This document shows, in pieces, positions 1-9,171 of a stretch of 64,000 nucleotides of DNA. The position numbers and the translations under genes are program-made. Origin of the DNA: Novosphingobium sp. G106 (GTDB lineage Bacteria > Pseudomonadota > Alphaproteobacteria > Sphingomonadales > Sphingomonadaceae); NCBI RefSeq assembly GCF_019075875.1, contig NZ_JAHOOZ010000001.1, forward strand, positions 5,088,001 to 5,152,000, in the 5' to 3' direction. The notes beneath the pieces were generated by a model. The model did not search any database, had not been told where the DNA came from, and saw only the letters and a program-made list of their open reading frames with translations. How positions within the stretch are numbered: position 1 is the first letter of the stretch; each line of letters opens with the position of its first letter.

Positions 1-204
1 GGTTTCGCCGGGCTCTACAAGTTGCTCGGGCTGCCGGTGGTGCCGATTGCGGTCGACAGCGGCCCGCTCTACCACCGCCGCTGGAAGCGCCGCGGCACGA
101 TCACCTTCCGCATCGGCGAGACGATCCCCACGGGCCTGCCGCGCGAGGAGATCGAGGCGCGCGTGCTGGCCGCGATCAACGACCTCAACACGACACCCGC
201 GTGA
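1..204 (+). CDS. 1-acyl-sn-glycerol-3-phosphate acyltransferase family protein, C-terminal part
   Basis: Reading frame open from the first base of the window, so the gene starts to the left. The visible 67 residues contain LGLPVVPIAVDSG followed by a basic stretch and a predicted C-terminal helix, which matches the end of PlsC-type lysophospholipid acyltransferases (the PVVPVALNSG region after the catalytic HX4D box, which is outside the window). The enzyme would acylate lysophosphatidic acid at the inner membrane. Its stop codon lies inside the 3' end of the convergent transglutaminase gene. A different glycerolipid acyltransferase of the same family cannot be excluded. Confidence 0.75.
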   Translation, partial: GFAGLYKLLGLPVVPIAVDSGPLYHRRWKRRGTITFRIGETIPTGLPREEIEARVLAAINDLNTTPA

Positions 205-982
205 CCTGCACCGACTGGCTGTTGAGCTGCGCCCAGCCGTAGCTGGTGAGGAACGAGACGTCGGCCGCGTCGCGGCCCACGCCGATCTTGGCCATGTCCT
301 CGGCCTTGGCCATGCCGGTGGGATCGATCAGGTACCAGGCGCCGTCGAGGAACACCTCGGGCACCGCGTGGAAGTCCTGCGGCTCGACGCCGAGCGCATA
401 GACGCTGACGAAGCGCGCGGGGATCGCGCTGGCGCGGACCAGGGCGATCATCAGGTGGGCATAGTCGCGGCAGACGCCCTGGCGCTGGACGAAGGTTTCG
501 AGCGCGGTGGTCGAAGTGATACTGACGCCCGGCACATAGCTCAGGTGCCCGCCGATCCAGTCGCAGATCGCCATGACCCGCTCGCCGCCCTGCAATGCGC
601 CGAATTCGGCCTCGACGAAGGTCTGGAACTGGTCCGACGGGCAGTAGCGCGATGGCAGCAAATAATCGACCGTCTCGACCGGCAGCATGTGCGGCTTGAC
701 CGCGGGCAAGGTCGCGAGATCGGCGCAGATCCGCTCGACGGTGACGGTGGCCTTGTAGTTGACCGTCAGCCTGCCCTGCAGGTGCAGCCAGATCCGGTCG
801 CCGATCGTGTCGTGGCCGGGCAGGCGGGCGAAATGCTCGACCGGGCTGATGTCGATCCATGCGCCGGTCACCGTCTGCTCGGGCAGCAAGGCGGCCTCGA
901 CCTGCAGCAGCACGTCGGAGGGCGTGGCGAAGTCGTAGTCGAGCGTGGATTCGATGGCGAGTTTCACGGGGGTCTTTCTCAT
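185..982 (-). CDS. Transglutaminase-like domain protein
   Basis: 265 residues. The N-terminal half is a beta-rich domain of the kind preceding bacterial transglutaminase cores. The C-terminal half carries the papain-like triad: Cys in QGVCRDYAHL, His in DFHAVPEV and Asp in LIDPTG. Such proteins are cytosolic (no signal peptide here) and are thought to act as cysteine proteases or peptide transferases; the substrate is unknown. The gene converges on and overlaps the acyltransferase gene by 20 bases and lies downstream of tyrC on the same strand, with a gap of 60 bases. Confidence 0.85.
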   Translation of the reverse strand: MRKTPVKLAIESTLDYDFATPSDVLLQVEAALLPEQTVTGAWIDISPVEHFARLPGHDTIGDRIWLHLQGRLTVNYKATVTVERICADLATLPAVKPHMLPVETVDYLLPSRYCPSDQFQTFVEAEFGALQGGERVMAICDWIGGHLSYVPGVSITSTTALETFVQRQGVCRDYAHLMIALVRASAIPARFVSVYALGVEPQDFHAVPEVFLDGAWYLIDPTGMAKAEDMAKIGVGRDAADVSFLTSYGWAQLNSQSVQVTRVSC

Positions 983-1042
983 CGGAGAGATGGGTATCCC
1001 GCGACAATGACCGAACCGCGAAAAGGCTCCGCGCTTGTGGGT

Positions 1043-1963
1043 TCAGCCGTCGGTTTTGTCGTGATCGCTGCGCCCGAAGTCGGGCCGGGCATCGTCCTGG
1101 CCCTCGGCGATGATCGAGCGGCGGACGGCACGGGTGCGCGTGAAGTGGTCGAACAGGGTATCACCATCGCCGACCCGGATCGCGCGCTGCAGCGCAGTCA
1201 GGTCCTCGGTGAAGCGCTGGAGCATTTCCAGCACCGCATCCTTGTTCGACAGGAACACGTCGCGCCACATCGTCGGGTCCGAGGCGGCGATGCGGGTGAA
1301 GTCGCGGAAGCCGCCGGCCGAATACTTGATGACCTCGCTCTGGGTCACTTCCTCGAGGTCGGAGGCCGTGCCGACGATCGTGTAGGCGATCAGGTGTGGC
1401 AGGTGGCTGGTCACCGCGAGCACGAGGTCGTGGTGCTGCGCGTCCATGATCTCGACATTGGCGCCGAGCGCTTCCCAGAACTCGACGAGGCGGCTGAGCA
1501 GCACGAGATTGCTCGGCTCGGGCGGGGTGACGATGCACCAGCGGTTCTGGAACAGCTCGGCGAAGCCTGCGTCGGGGCCGGAATTCTCGGTGCCGGCGAC
1601 CGGATGCGCCGGGATGATCGCATGGCCGGGCAGGGCCTCGCCCAGTGCCTTGGCGATAGCCTGCTTGGACGAGCCGACGTCGCTGATCAGGGCATCGGCG
1701 GGAACGGCGTCGGCAATCTCGCGCGCGGCCTCGCCCATCGCGCCCGGCGGCACACAGAAGATCACGAGGTCGGCGTCGCGCACTGCATCGGCGGCGGTCT
1801 CGTGGACCTGGTCGACCAGCCGGCGCTCTGCCGCACGCAGCCGCGTCTCGGGATTGTGATCGTAACCCGTGGTCTGCGCATCGGGCAGATACTCGCGCAC
1901 CGCGAGGCCGATCGAGCCGCCCTGGAGGCCTAGGCCGATGATGGCGATGCGCTCGAAGCTCAT
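1043..1963 (-). CDS. tyrC: Prephenate/arogenate (cyclohexadienyl) dehydrogenase
   Basis: 306 residues. An N-terminal Rossmann fold begins with the NAD-binding motif [10 protein letters not shown]. The HPVAGTE motif with its active-site histidine and the SHLPHLIAY segment are characteristic of the TyrA/TyrC family. It oxidatively decarboxylates prephenate or arogenate in tyrosine synthesis. The start codon overlaps the hisC stop as ATGA (1960-1963), so the two are translationally coupled. HisC and TyrC are a common alphaproteobacterial pair because HisC-type enzymes also aminate aromatic keto acids. No ACT domain is visible, so feedback control through that domain is unlikely. Confidence 0.9.
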   Translation of the reverse strand: MSFERIAIIGLGLQGGSIGLAVREYLPDAQTTGYDHNPETRLRAAERRLVDQVHETAADAVRDADLVIFCVPPGAMGEAAREIADAVPADALISDVGSSKQAIAKALGEALPGHAIIPAHPVAGTENSGPDAGFAELFQNRWCIVTPPEPSNLVLLSRLVEFWEALGANVEIMDAQHHDLVLAVTSHLPHLIAYTIVGTASDLEEVTQSEVIKYSAGGFRDFTRIAASDPTMWRDVFLSNKDAVLEMLQRFTEDLTALQRAIRVGDGDTLFDHFTRTRAVRRSIIAEGQDDARPDFGRSDHDKTDG

Positions 1964-3063
1964 TTGGCTGCTTCCGCCATTTCGCGGATACCCGTGGCGA
2001 TCGCGTCCATCTGCTCGGCGGTGCCGATGGTGATGCGCAGGCCGTGCGGCAGGCCTTGGTTGGGCAGCCAGCGGGTGACGTAGCCGCGCTGCATCAGCCC
2101 CTCGAACGCGGTTTCGGCGGTGAGCTTGCCCTCGAACAGGATCAGCACGAAGTTAGCCTGGCTGGGTAGCGGGCGCAGGCCGTGGTTGCCCATGGCGTTG
2201 ATCGTCTCGACGAAACGCGCGCGCTCCGCCGCATTGTGGAGGCGCGAAGCCACGACGAAGTCCTGGTCGGCTAGCCCGGCCAGCGCCATCGCTTGGCCGG
2301 TCGAGGAGACGTTGAACGGTCCGCGGATACGATTCAGCGTGTCGACGATGGCCGCCGCGCCGGTGCCCCAGCCAATGCGTTCGCCGGCGAGGCCGTAGAT
2401 CTTCGAGAAGGTGCGCGTGACCAGCACGTTCTCGTGCGCCGCGGCAAGGGCAAGGGCGCCGTCCTCGTCCTCGGGCGCGACATACTCGCCGTAAGCCTGG
2501 TCGATCACCAGCAGGACGTCCGCGGGCAGCGCCGCGTGGAGCCGGGCGATCTCGCCGCGCGGCAGGAAGGAGCCCGTGGGGTTGTTCGGGTTGGCGACGA
2601 ACACCACGCGCGTCCGTTCGTTGACCAGCGGCAGGATGGTGTCGACGTCGCTGCCATAGTCGCTGTCGGGCGCGACCACCGGCACGGCGCCGCAGCGGCG
2701 CGCGGCGATGTCGTAGACCGAGAAGCCGTAGCGCACGTAGATCACCTCGTCGCCCAGCCCGGCATAGCCCTGGGCGGCGAGGTGCAGCAACTCGTCGGAA
2801 CCCGTGCCGCAGACGATCAGCGCCGGATCGATACCGTGGAGCTCGCCCAGCGCCCCGCGCAGTGCCTTGCTGTCGGGATCGGGATAGCGCGCGGGCGCCG
2901 ACGCCTTGGCTTCGAGCGCCGCGGGGCTGGTGCCCAGCGGGTTCTCGTTGGCGGATAGCTTGATCAGCGGACGCCCGTCCGCGCCGGCGCTCTTGCCGGG
3001 GACATAGGCTTGGATCTCGGCGATCCAGGGTTTCGGCCGAGGGCCGGATACGCGAGCAGTCAT
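1960..3063 (-). CDS. hisC: Histidinol-phosphate aminotransferase
   Basis: 367 residues, family-typical. Landmarks: LSANENPLG near the N-terminus, [11 protein letters not shown] in the middle, and the PLP-binding lysine in [16 protein letters not shown]. The reaction moves an amino group between histidinol phosphate and imidazole-acetol phosphate in histidine synthesis; related enzymes also serve phenylalanine and tyrosine synthesis, consistent with the coupled tyrC. The ATG at 3063 is preferred over an upstream in-frame TTG at 3093, because residues before it look like untranslated leader. The gene is divergent from the flavin oxidase at 3182, and the 118-base gap should hold both promoters. 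Confidence 0.92.
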   Translation of the reverse strand: MTARVSGPRPKPWIAEIQAYVPGKSAGADGRPLIKLSANENPLGTSPAALEAKASAPARYPDPDSKALRGALGELHGIDPALIVCGTGSDELLHLAAQGYAGLGDEVIYVRYGFSVYDIAARRCGAVPVVAPDSDYGSDVDTILPLVNERTRVVFVANPNNPTGSFLPRGEIARLHAALPADVLLVIDQAYGEYVAPEDEDGALALAAAHENVLVTRTFSKIYGLAGERIGWGTGAAAIVDTLNRIRGPFNVSSTGQAMALAGLADQDFVVASRLHNAAERARFVETINAMGNHGLRPLPSQANFVLILFEGKLTAETAFEGLMQRGYVTRWLPNQGLPHGLRITIGTAEQMDAIATGIREMAEAAK

Positions 3064-3181
3064 CCGCCGCGCTTTAGGGCGGGTGGGGGGCAAAGGACAA
3101 GCACCGCATTTTCACGGACTTCCCAGATCGGCGAAAATGTTGCTTTCTCCCGCCGCGTCGAGGCGGGTGAAGGGGGCGAGC

Positions 3182-4705
3182 ATGCGGACGAGCGGACTGT
3201 TCTGGCGGGCCTTGGGCGCGGCCAACGAAGCCAATGCAGCCGATCGGCCGGCGATCCTGGGAGAGTCCCCCGGCCTTACCCGCCGCCGTCTGCTCGGGGC
3301 CATGGCGGCCAGCGCGGCGCTGCCGGCGATCGGCTGCACGCCGCTGCCGACAGCCAGTGCTTCCACCCGCGTCGCGATCATCGGCGGCGGGCTGGCCGGC
3401 CTGATCGCGCTGCGCGACCTCAAGGCGGCGGGGATCGAGGCGACGCTTTACGAGGCACGCAGCCGGCTCGGCGGGCGCGTTTCGACCTATCACGGCGGCC
3501 CGGTGCCGGCCGACGACGGCGGCCAGTTCATCAACGCCGACCATGCCGATATCCTCGCCCTGGCGAAGCAGCACGGCCTCAAGCTGATCGACCGTGCGCC
3601 GCTTCCGGGCAAGACGTTGCTGATCGACGAATACTGCCGGACCTACACCGAGGAGCAGCTCGCCGAGGACCTGCGCCCGCTCGCCGCGGCGATTGCCGCC
3701 GATGCCGCCGCGATCGACGCGGACCCCGCCGCGATGACGGCGCTCGATGCGATCACGGTCACCCAGTACCTCCAGCGCCACGACAACTCGCTCAAGCCCT
3801 ATGTCCGCATGCTGATGGACGCGACCCTGCGCACCGAATTCGGCCAGGATCCGGGCGAGGCTTCGGCGATCGAGCTGATCTTCAACCTGCCGCAGTCGGA
3901 CGGCAGGAAGGCCATCGTCATCGGCTCGAGCGACGAGCGCTACGTGCTCCATGGCGGCTCGGGCTCGCTGGTCGAGGCGCTGGTTCCGCCGCTGATGCCG
4001 CACATCGAAATGAGCCACGCGTTGCAGTCGGTTCGTCATGCCGGGGACCATGTCCGGCTGCGCTTCGAGAACGGTGCGAGGGTCGAGGCCGAGCGCGTCA
4101 TCGTCACCGTGCCCGCGCCGCTCCTGCGGACGATCGACTTCGGCACCATGCTCCCGCCGCTCTGGCAGCAATATGCGGCCGAGATCGACTGCGGCCGCAA
4201 CGAGAAGCTCAACGCCGCCTATCACGGGCGCCCGTGGGAAGCGTCGATGGGGCGCAAGGGCGACGTCTGGCCCTTGGCGGGCGGCTTCGCCGAAGGTTGG
4301 GACGCGACAACGGTCGAGGGCGACAGCGGCCTGATGACCTTCTTCATGGGCGGCGCGCAGTGCGCCGCCGCGCGCAAGCTGGACGCCGCGGCGCTGCGCC
4401 GCGATTTCGAGACCGTCGTCGCGCATGCCGTGCCGGGGCTGACCCAGGCCGCGACGACCTGGCAGCGCCGCACCAACTGGATCGGCGACCGCTTTTCACG
4501 CGGTGCCTACAGTTGCTTCAAGCCCGGCCAGCTCACGCGCTATGCCAAGCTGTTCTGGCTCGAGGAGAACGGCAAGGCCGTGCAGAGCCCCGTCGTCGGT
4601 CCGCTGGTCTTCGCCGGCGAGCACCTGTCGGACGCCTGGCCCGGCTACATGAACGGCGGCGCGCAGACCGGCCGGCTGGCGGCGCGCGCGGTGCTGGGGG
4701 GATAA
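3182..4705 (+). CDS. Tat-exported FAD-dependent amine oxidase family protein
   Basis: 507 residues from the ATG at 3182, which follows a purine-rich GAAGGGGG site. Residues about 33-52 form a twin-arginine signal (TRRRLLGAMAAS) ending in a lipobox-like AIGC, suggesting a Tat-exported lipoprotein. The dinucleotide-binding motif IIGGGLAGLIALRDL then follows, with LYEARSRLGGRV, and the C-terminus has the amine oxidase closing motif GEHLSDAWPGYMNGGAQTG. This family oxidises primary amines or L-amino acids; the substrate here is unknown. The gene sits between the hisC and metX blocks and looks independently transcribed. Confidence 0.85.
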   Translation: MRTSGLFWRALGAANEANAADRPAILGESPGLTRRRLLGAMAASAALPAIGCTPLPTASASTRVAIIGGGLAGLIALRDLKAAGIEATLYEARSRLGGRVSTYHGGPVPADDGGQFINADHADILALAKQHGLKLIDRAPLPGKTLLIDEYCRTYTEEQLAEDLRPLAAAIAADAAAIDADPAAMTALDAITVTQYLQRHDNSLKPYVRMLMDATLRTEFGQDPGEASAIELIFNLPQSDGRKAIVIGSSDERYVLHGGSGSLVEALVPPLMPHIEMSHALQSVRHAGDHVRLRFENGARVEAERVIVTVPAPLLRTIDFGTMLPPLWQQYAAEIDCGRNEKLNAAYHGRPWEASMGRKGDVWPLAGGFAEGWDATTVEGDSGLMTFFMGGAQCAAARKLDAAALRRDFETVVAHAVPGLTQAATTWQRRTNWIGDRFSRGAYSCFKPGQLTRYAKLFWLEENGKAVQSPVVGPLVFAGEHLSDAWPGYMNGGAQTGRLAARAVLGG

Positions 4706-4760
4706 GACCGAACGTCCACTCATTGACACTCGGCCATGGCTCCCCCAATTCCCCCAGCCT

Positions 4761-5870
4761 ATGGCCACCGCCGCAATCCTGTCCGCCAGCGAAGTGCTGG
4801 AACTCGCCGAACCGCTGCCGCTCGATTGTGGGCAGAAGCTTCCGGGCGTGCGCGTCGCCTATGAGGCCTATGGCGCCCTGGCGCTGGCGCGCGACAACGT
4901 CATTCTCGTCATGCATGCCACGACCGGCGACCAGCACGTCGCTAGCCCGCATCCGATCACCGGCAAGCCCGGCTGGTGGGACCGCATGGTCGGGCCGGGC
5001 AAGCCGATCGACACCAACCGCTTCTACGTGCTCTGCGCCAATGTGCTTGGCGGCTGCATGGGCTCGACCGGGCCGGGCAGCCTCGCGCCCGACGGCAAGC
5101 CCTATGCGATGCGCTTCCCCGTCATCACGATCCGCGACATGGTACGCGCGCAGGTCGCGCTGCTCGACGCGCTCGGCATAAAGAAGCTCTACTGCGCGGT
5201 CGGCGGATCGATGGGCGGGATGCAGGCGCTGAGCCTTGCCGCCAACTGGCCGCACCTGCCCGAACGGCTGCTCGCCATCGCTGCCACGGCGACGATGCCG
5301 GCGCAGAACATCGCCTTCCAGGAAGTCGGCCGCCAGGCGGTCATGGCCGATCCCAACTGGCAGGAGGGCGACTATTACGGCACCGGCAAGGCGCCCGATT
5401 CCGGCCTCTCCGTGGCGCGGATGGCAGCGCATATCACCTACCTGTCCGAAGCGAGCCTGACCGAGAAGTTCGGCCGCCGTCTGCAGGACCGTGCCTCGAA
5501 AACCTTCGGCTTCGACGCGGATTTCCAGGTCGAAAGCTATCTTCGGCACCAGGGCGTCAGCTTCACCAGCCGGTTCGACGCGAACTCATACCTCTACATC
5601 ACCCGCGCGATGAGCTACTTCGATCTCGCCGAGGAACACGGCGGCCTGCTCGCCGACGCCTTTGCCGAGTGCAAGGCGCGCTTCTGCGTGATCAGCTTCG
5701 ACACCGACTGGCTCTACCCGACCGAACTGTCGCGCCGGCTGGTCCACGCGCTCAATGCTTCGGGCGCGCCGGTGAGCTTCGTCGAACTCTCGGCGCCGTT
5801 CGGCCATGACAGCTTCCTGCTCGACGTGCCCGCGCTGGACCGGGTCATATCCGGATTCCTCAGCCGATGA
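4761..5870 (+). CDS. metX: Homoserine O-acyltransferase
   Basis: 369 residues, the usual length. Alpha/beta-hydrolase fold with the nucleophile serine in GGSMGGMQAL, the acidic residue in SFDTDWLYPT and the histidine in FGHDSFLLD. It acylates homoserine as the first committed step of methionine synthesis. Sequence alone does not settle whether acetyl-CoA or succinyl-CoA is the donor: alphaproteobacterial MetX members include both. Its stop overlaps the next gene as ATGA, starting a three-gene operon ending in metW. Confidence 0.93.
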   Translation: MATAAILSASEVLELAEPLPLDCGQKLPGVRVAYEAYGALALARDNVILVMHATTGDQHVASPHPITGKPGWWDRMVGPGKPIDTNRFYVLCANVLGGCMGSTGPGSLAPDGKPYAMRFPVITIRDMVRAQVALLDALGIKKLYCAVGGSMGGMQALSLAANWPHLPERLLAIAATATMPAQNIAFQEVGRQAVMADPNWQEGDYYGTGKAPDSGLSVARMAAHITYLSEASLTEKFGRRLQDRASKTFGFDADFQVESYLRHQGVSFTSRFDANSYLYITRAMSYFDLAEEHGGLLADAFAECKARFCVISFDTDWLYPTELSRRLVHALNASGAPVSFVELSAPFGHDSFLLDVPALDRVISGFLSR

Positions 5871-6298
5871 GCGCGCTGCCCAAGGGCTACGTCCTGGTCG
5901 ACGCGCCGGATCGCATCGATGCGGCAGCGGCCCACGCCTACCTCACGCGCTCCTATTGGGCCGAGGGCATCCCGCTCGAAACGGTCGAGCGCTCGATTGC
6001 CGCTTCGCTCTGCGTCGCGGTCCAGTACGAAGGGCGGCAGGTGGCCTTCGCGCGCGTCGTCAGCGACTATGCGACCTTCGCCTATCTCGCCGACGTCCAC
6101 GTGATCGAGGATCACCGCGGGCGCGGCCTGTCGCATGCCATGCTGGAGCATTTCCTCGCCCATCCGCGCCTGCTGGGGCTGCGGCGCTGGGCACTGTTCA
6201 CGCTCGACGCGCAGTCGCTCTACGAGCGCTATGGCTGGTCGCGCTATCCCTACCCGGAGCGGATGATGACGCGTGACGATCCGGACGTCTATCGATGA
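5867..6298 (+). CDS. GNAT-family N-acetyltransferase
   Basis: 143 residues. The acetyl-CoA pyrophosphate-binding loop appears as DHRGRGLSHAMLEHFL after the beta strand LADVHVIE, which is the classic GNAT motif A; the C-terminus has LYERYGWSRYPYPE, typical of the small cytosolic acetyltransferases. The substrate is unknown. It is translationally coupled on both sides: ATGA overlap with metX before it and ATGA overlap with metW after it. That placement inside a methionine operon suggests co-regulation, although the function need not be related. Confidence 0.88.
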   Translation: MSALPKGYVLVDAPDRIDAAAAHAYLTRSYWAEGIPLETVERSIAASLCVAVQYEGRQVAFARVVSDYATFAYLADVHVIEDHRGRGLSHAMLEHFLAHPRLLGLRRWALFTLDAQSLYERYGWSRYPYPERMMTRDDPDVYR

Positions 6299-6885
6299 CC
6301 TTGCTCCGCCCCGACCTCGCGCTGATTGCCGAGCACGTCGATAAAGGCGCGCGCGTGCTCGACGTCGGCTGCGGCGACGGCGTGCTCGCCGAAGCCCTGC
6401 GCGACGACCGCGGCTGCAACGTCCACGGCATGGAGATCGATCCGGCCAATGTCGCCGAATGCGTCGAGAAGGGCCTTTCGGTGATCCAGGGCGACGCCGA
6501 CAAGGACCTCGCCTTCTATCCCGACGGCGCGTTCGACTATGCCATTCTCAGCCAGACGCTGCAGACGACGATGCGCCCGGACAAGGTGATGGAGGAGCTG
6601 CTGCGCATCGGTCGGCGGGCTTTCGTCAGCTTCCCCAATTTCGCCCACTGGCGGGTGCGGACCTCGCTGTTCTGGAACGGGCGCATGCCGGTGACGCGGC
6701 TGCTGCCGGTCGCCTGGTACGAGACGCCGAATATCCACCATCTGACCGTCTCGGACTTCCGATCCTTCGTTGCGGAGCGCGGGATCAAGGTCGAGGAGGC
6801 CTGGTATCTCACGGGAGACCGGCTGACGAGCACCAGCGTCGCCAACTTCCGCGCCGAGCACGCGATCTTCCTGCTGTCGCGCTAG
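6295..6885 (+). CDS. metW: Methionine biosynthesis protein MetW
   Basis: 196 residues. SAM-methyltransferase-like fold with motif I VLDVGCGDGVLAEAL and the MetW-typical segment YAILSQTLQTTMRP. MetW accompanies MetX across Proteobacteria and is required for, or stimulates, homoserine acylation; a methyl transfer reaction has not been firmly assigned. The start overlaps the GNAT stop. The 3' end overlaps the convergent fdhD by four bases. Confidence 0.92.
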   Translation: MTLLRPDLALIAEHVDKGARVLDVGCGDGVLAEALRDDRGCNVHGMEIDPANVAECVEKGLSVIQGDADKDLAFYPDGAFDYAILSQTLQTTMRPDKVMEELLRIGRRAFVSFPNFAHWRVRTSLFWNGRMPVTRLLPVAWYETPNIHHLTVSDFRSFVAERGIKVEEAWYLTGDRLTSTSVANFRAEHAIFLLSR

Positions 6886-7658
6886 CGCGTAGCTCCGTCG
6901 TTCACCAGCAGCGCGCTGTCGCCGCGCGCCAGCGACCAGAGGCTGAGCCCGGCCGCTTGCGCGCGGTCCACCGCCATGGTCGTCGGTAGCGAGACCGTGA
7001 CCAACGTGGTGCCGCCGGCGCGCACGGTCTTCTCGACGATCTCGTAGGAGCAGCGCGCAGTCGACAGGACGAAGCCGGGGGCCAGTGGCTTGCCGTCTTT
7101 CGCCAAGGCCCCGATCAGCTTGTCGAGCGCATTGTGCCGGCCGACGTCCTCGCGGACGAGGCCGATGGCTCCGGCGTTATCGGCCCAGGCCGCAGCATGC
7201 GCTGCCCCGGTTGCCTGCTGTAGCGGTTGACGCGTTTCGAGCCCAGCCAGCGCGGCGAAGATCGCCTGCGGTTCCAGCGCCGCATGGGTCGCGACCGGCG
7301 GCAACGGCTTCGTCAGGGCTTCGAGGTTCTCGATGCCGCAGAGCCCGCAGCTCGATTCCGCGACACGGGCGCGCACGCGTTCGGTTAGTTGCTCGACCCC
7401 GACGCCCGAAAGCGTCGCGCGGACGATCCAGCCGTGCTCGACTTCGGCCAAGGCCAGGTCGGTAAGGTCGGCGGCGCTGCCCGCGAGCCCTTCGCTCAGC
7501 GCGAAGCCGAGCGCGAAATCGGCGAGATCGGCGGGGGTCGCCATCATCACCGCATAGGACAGGCCGTTGAATTCGAGCGCGACCGGCGCCTCGGGCACCA
7601 GGTCGCGGCTCACGGCGGCGCGGCTTCCATCGGGGAAGACGGAAACCGCGCTCACCAT
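6882..7658 (-). CDS. fdhD: Formate dehydrogenase accessory sulfurtransferase FdhD
   Basis: 258 residues. The catalytic CxxC motif is in SSCGLCGIENL, with further family motifs LVREDVGRHNALDKLIGA and TARCSYEIVEKTVRAGG. FdhD moves sulfur from a cysteine desulfurase to the molybdenum or tungsten bis-MGD cofactor so that formate dehydrogenase becomes active. No formate dehydrogenase or molybdenum-cofactor gene is visible in this window, so its client must lie elsewhere. The GTG/ATG choice is not a problem: the start at 7658 fits the family N-terminus. Confidence 0.92.
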   Translation of the reverse strand: MVSAVSVFPDGSRAAVSRDLVPEAPVALEFNGLSYAVMMATPADLADFALGFALSEGLAGSAADLTDLALAEVEHGWIVRATLSGVGVEQLTERVRARVAESSCGLCGIENLEALTKPLPPVATHAALEPQAIFAALAGLETRQPLQQATGAAHAAAWADNAGAIGLVREDVGRHNALDKLIGALAKDGKPLAPGFVLSTARCSYEIVEKTVRAGGTTLVTVSLPTTMAVDRAQAAGLSLWSLARGDSALLVNDGATR

Positions 7659-7665
7659 CCTGGCA

Positions 7666-8055
7666 TCAGCCGATCACGAGGCCGTGATAGCAGGCCAGCT
7701 TGTTGCCGTCGGGATCGCGCAGGTAGGCGCCGATCTTGCCGCCGGTCTGCGGCTTGGGCTCGGCCTTGCCTTCGCAGGTGCCGCCGTTGGCGAGACCGGC
7801 TTCGTACCAGGCATGGACCTGCTCGTCGCTGTCGGCGGCGAACAGGATCGTGCCGCCGTTGGCGTGGGTCGCAGGCTGGCCGTCGCGCGCCGGGCCGACC
7901 GCGAAGTTCGGGCCGTTCGGGATCTTGTACATGATGATCGGATATTCGGCCGGGGTCGACGAGGCCGGCAGGCCCAGCGCGCCGAAGGTCGCGTCGTAGA
8001 AGGCGCGCGCCTTGTCCATGTCGTTGCAGCCGAGGCGGAGGTTGATGAGGTTCAT
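7666..8055 (-). CDS. VOC-family (glyoxalase-like) protein, copy 1
   Basis: 129 residues forming one vicinal-oxygen-chelate fold: N-terminal MNLINLRLGCNDMDKARAFYDATF and C-terminal AYLRDPDGNKLACYHG, the standard VOC opening and closing strands. Members act as lyases, dioxygenases or binding proteins; the substrate is not predictable here. It follows the second VOC gene on the same strand by 30 bases, and the two share the NGGTCEGK/NGGKSCEE region and the RDPDGNK motif, so they are tandem paralogues. Confidence 0.85.
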   Translation of the reverse strand: MNLINLRLGCNDMDKARAFYDATFGALGLPASSTPAEYPIIMYKIPNGPNFAVGPARDGQPATHANGGTILFAADSDEQVHAWYEAGLANGGTCEGKAEPKPQTGGKIGAYLRDPDGNKLACYHGLVIG

Positions 8056-8085
8056 GTCGTTGGTTCCTTATTGGCCCAGGGGTAC

Positions 8086-8466
8086 TTATTGACCCAGCGG
8101 GTACATGGCGCAGAGCTTGTTGCCGTCCGGATCGCGCAGATAGGCGAGATGGAGCTTGGCGAAGCCGAGGTCGCGCGGCCCGGGCGCTTCCTCGCAGCTC
8201 TTGCCGCCGTTGGCGACGCCCGCGGCGTGCCAGGCGTCGGCCTGCTCGGGGCTCGCCATCTGGAAGCCGATCGTGCCGCCGTTGGCGAAAGTGGCCGCTT
8301 CGCCGTTGATCGGCTGGGTCACCATGAAGTTGGCGCCGTTGTGCGAATAGGCGATGCGCGAGCCCATGTTCATGCCGGGATTGCCCCCGATGGCGGTGAA
8401 CAGGGCGTCGTAGAACGCCTGCGATTTCTCGAGGTCGTTGCTGCCAACGACGACGTGGGTGAACAT
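8086..8466 (-). CDS. VOC-family (glyoxalase-like) protein, copy 2
   Basis: 126 residues with the VOC pattern: MFTHVVVGSNDLEKSQAFYDALF at the start (shown in part) and LAYLRDPDGNKLCAMYP at the end. It is the first gene of a two-gene unit with its paralogue downstream. Divergent from the secreted-protein gene beginning at 8633; the 166-base gap should carry both promoters. Function beyond family membership is unknown. Confidence 0.85.
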   Translation of the reverse strand: MFTHVVVGSNDLEKSQAFYDALFTAIGGNPGMNMGSRIAYSHNGANFMVTQPINGEAATFANGGTIGFQMASPEQADAWHAAGVANGGKSCEEAPGPRDLGFAKLHLAYLRDPDGNKLCAMYPLGQ

Positions 8467-8632
8467 GATTCTTCTCCCGATTTTGGTCCGTGCGGAGCGG
8501 GTTCTATCGGCCTCCGGGCCGCGGTCAATCGCTCATATTCGGGTGTCAATTCAGGCGCATATTCAGGTGAGGGCAATCGGCGCTATCCTACCCAGCGTTC
8601 TTTCGATTCGCCGGTTGGAAAGGCCCCCGTCC

Positions 8633-9085
8633 ATGCCGCTGCGCCAGAAGTTCGTCATCGCCTGTCTCGCCGCCTCGGCGCTCACCCCGCTGCCCGCCCT
8701 CGCGCGCGACAGCGAGGCGACCTCGGAGCCGAGCTCCGAAGCGGCCAACGTCGCCAAGCGCCTGTCCGATCCCGCTAACCAGGTCGCGGCGACCGTCGCC
8801 CTGACCGCGCTCAGCGAAGCGCTGCTCGACATCAAGATCGAGCCGCTGCGCAAGGCACTGTCGGCCGCCGGCAGCGATGCGGCGCGCGATCTGCCGCCCG
8901 ATGCGCGGCTGCGCGACCTTGCCGGACCGGAAGCCCGGGAATTGCCCGGCACGATCGGCAAGCGCGTGCCCCAGGCGATGAGCGCGGCCGCCGGCATGGC
9001 CGGCGCGGTCCAGGACATGCTCCCCGAGCTCAAGGCCGCGGCCGACAAGCTGAAGCACGCAATCCCCGATCAGTACGGGCAATAG
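8633..9085 (+). CDS. Secreted hypothetical protein
   Basis: 150 residues from the ATG at 8633; the frame is open further upstream but the signal peptide fixes this start. Residues 1-25 (MPLRQKFVIACLAASALTPL then PALA) form a Sec signal peptide with an ALA-type cleavage site. The mature part is alanine-rich and probably helical, with VAATVALTALSEALLDIKIEPLRKAL and a C-terminal amphipathic helix. It should be periplasmic. I recognise no named family. GGAAAGG lies about 10 bases upstream of the start. Confidence 0.75.
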   Translation: MPLRQKFVIACLAASALTPLPALARDSEATSEPSSEAANVAKRLSDPANQVAATVALTALSEALLDIKIEPLRKALSAAGSDAARDLPPDARLRDLAGPEARELPGTIGKRVPQAMSAAAGMAGAVQDMLPELKAAADKLKHAIPDQYGQ

Positions 9086-9171
9086 TACAGCTTATTTTTC
9101 CACCCGATTTCGCCAACTAATACGCGCGCCGCGGGTGGACGCCGCGCACCCGCTTGGGCATTACGACCAGC

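Noticed and set aside
47..1933. 628-codon plus-strand ORF across the transglutaminase and tyrC genes
   Set aside because: Runs antisense through two genes with clear family motifs; translation is Arg/Gly/Asp-rich shadow without motifs.
3010..5181. 723-codon plus-strand ORF across the oxidase and metX
   Set aside because: Out-of-frame with both real genes, which have full-length family matches; typical high-GC frame shadow.
6882..7658. fdhD as part of a formate dehydrogenase operon
   Set aside because: No formate dehydrogenase or molybdenum cofactor gene in the window; treated as a stand-alone gene.
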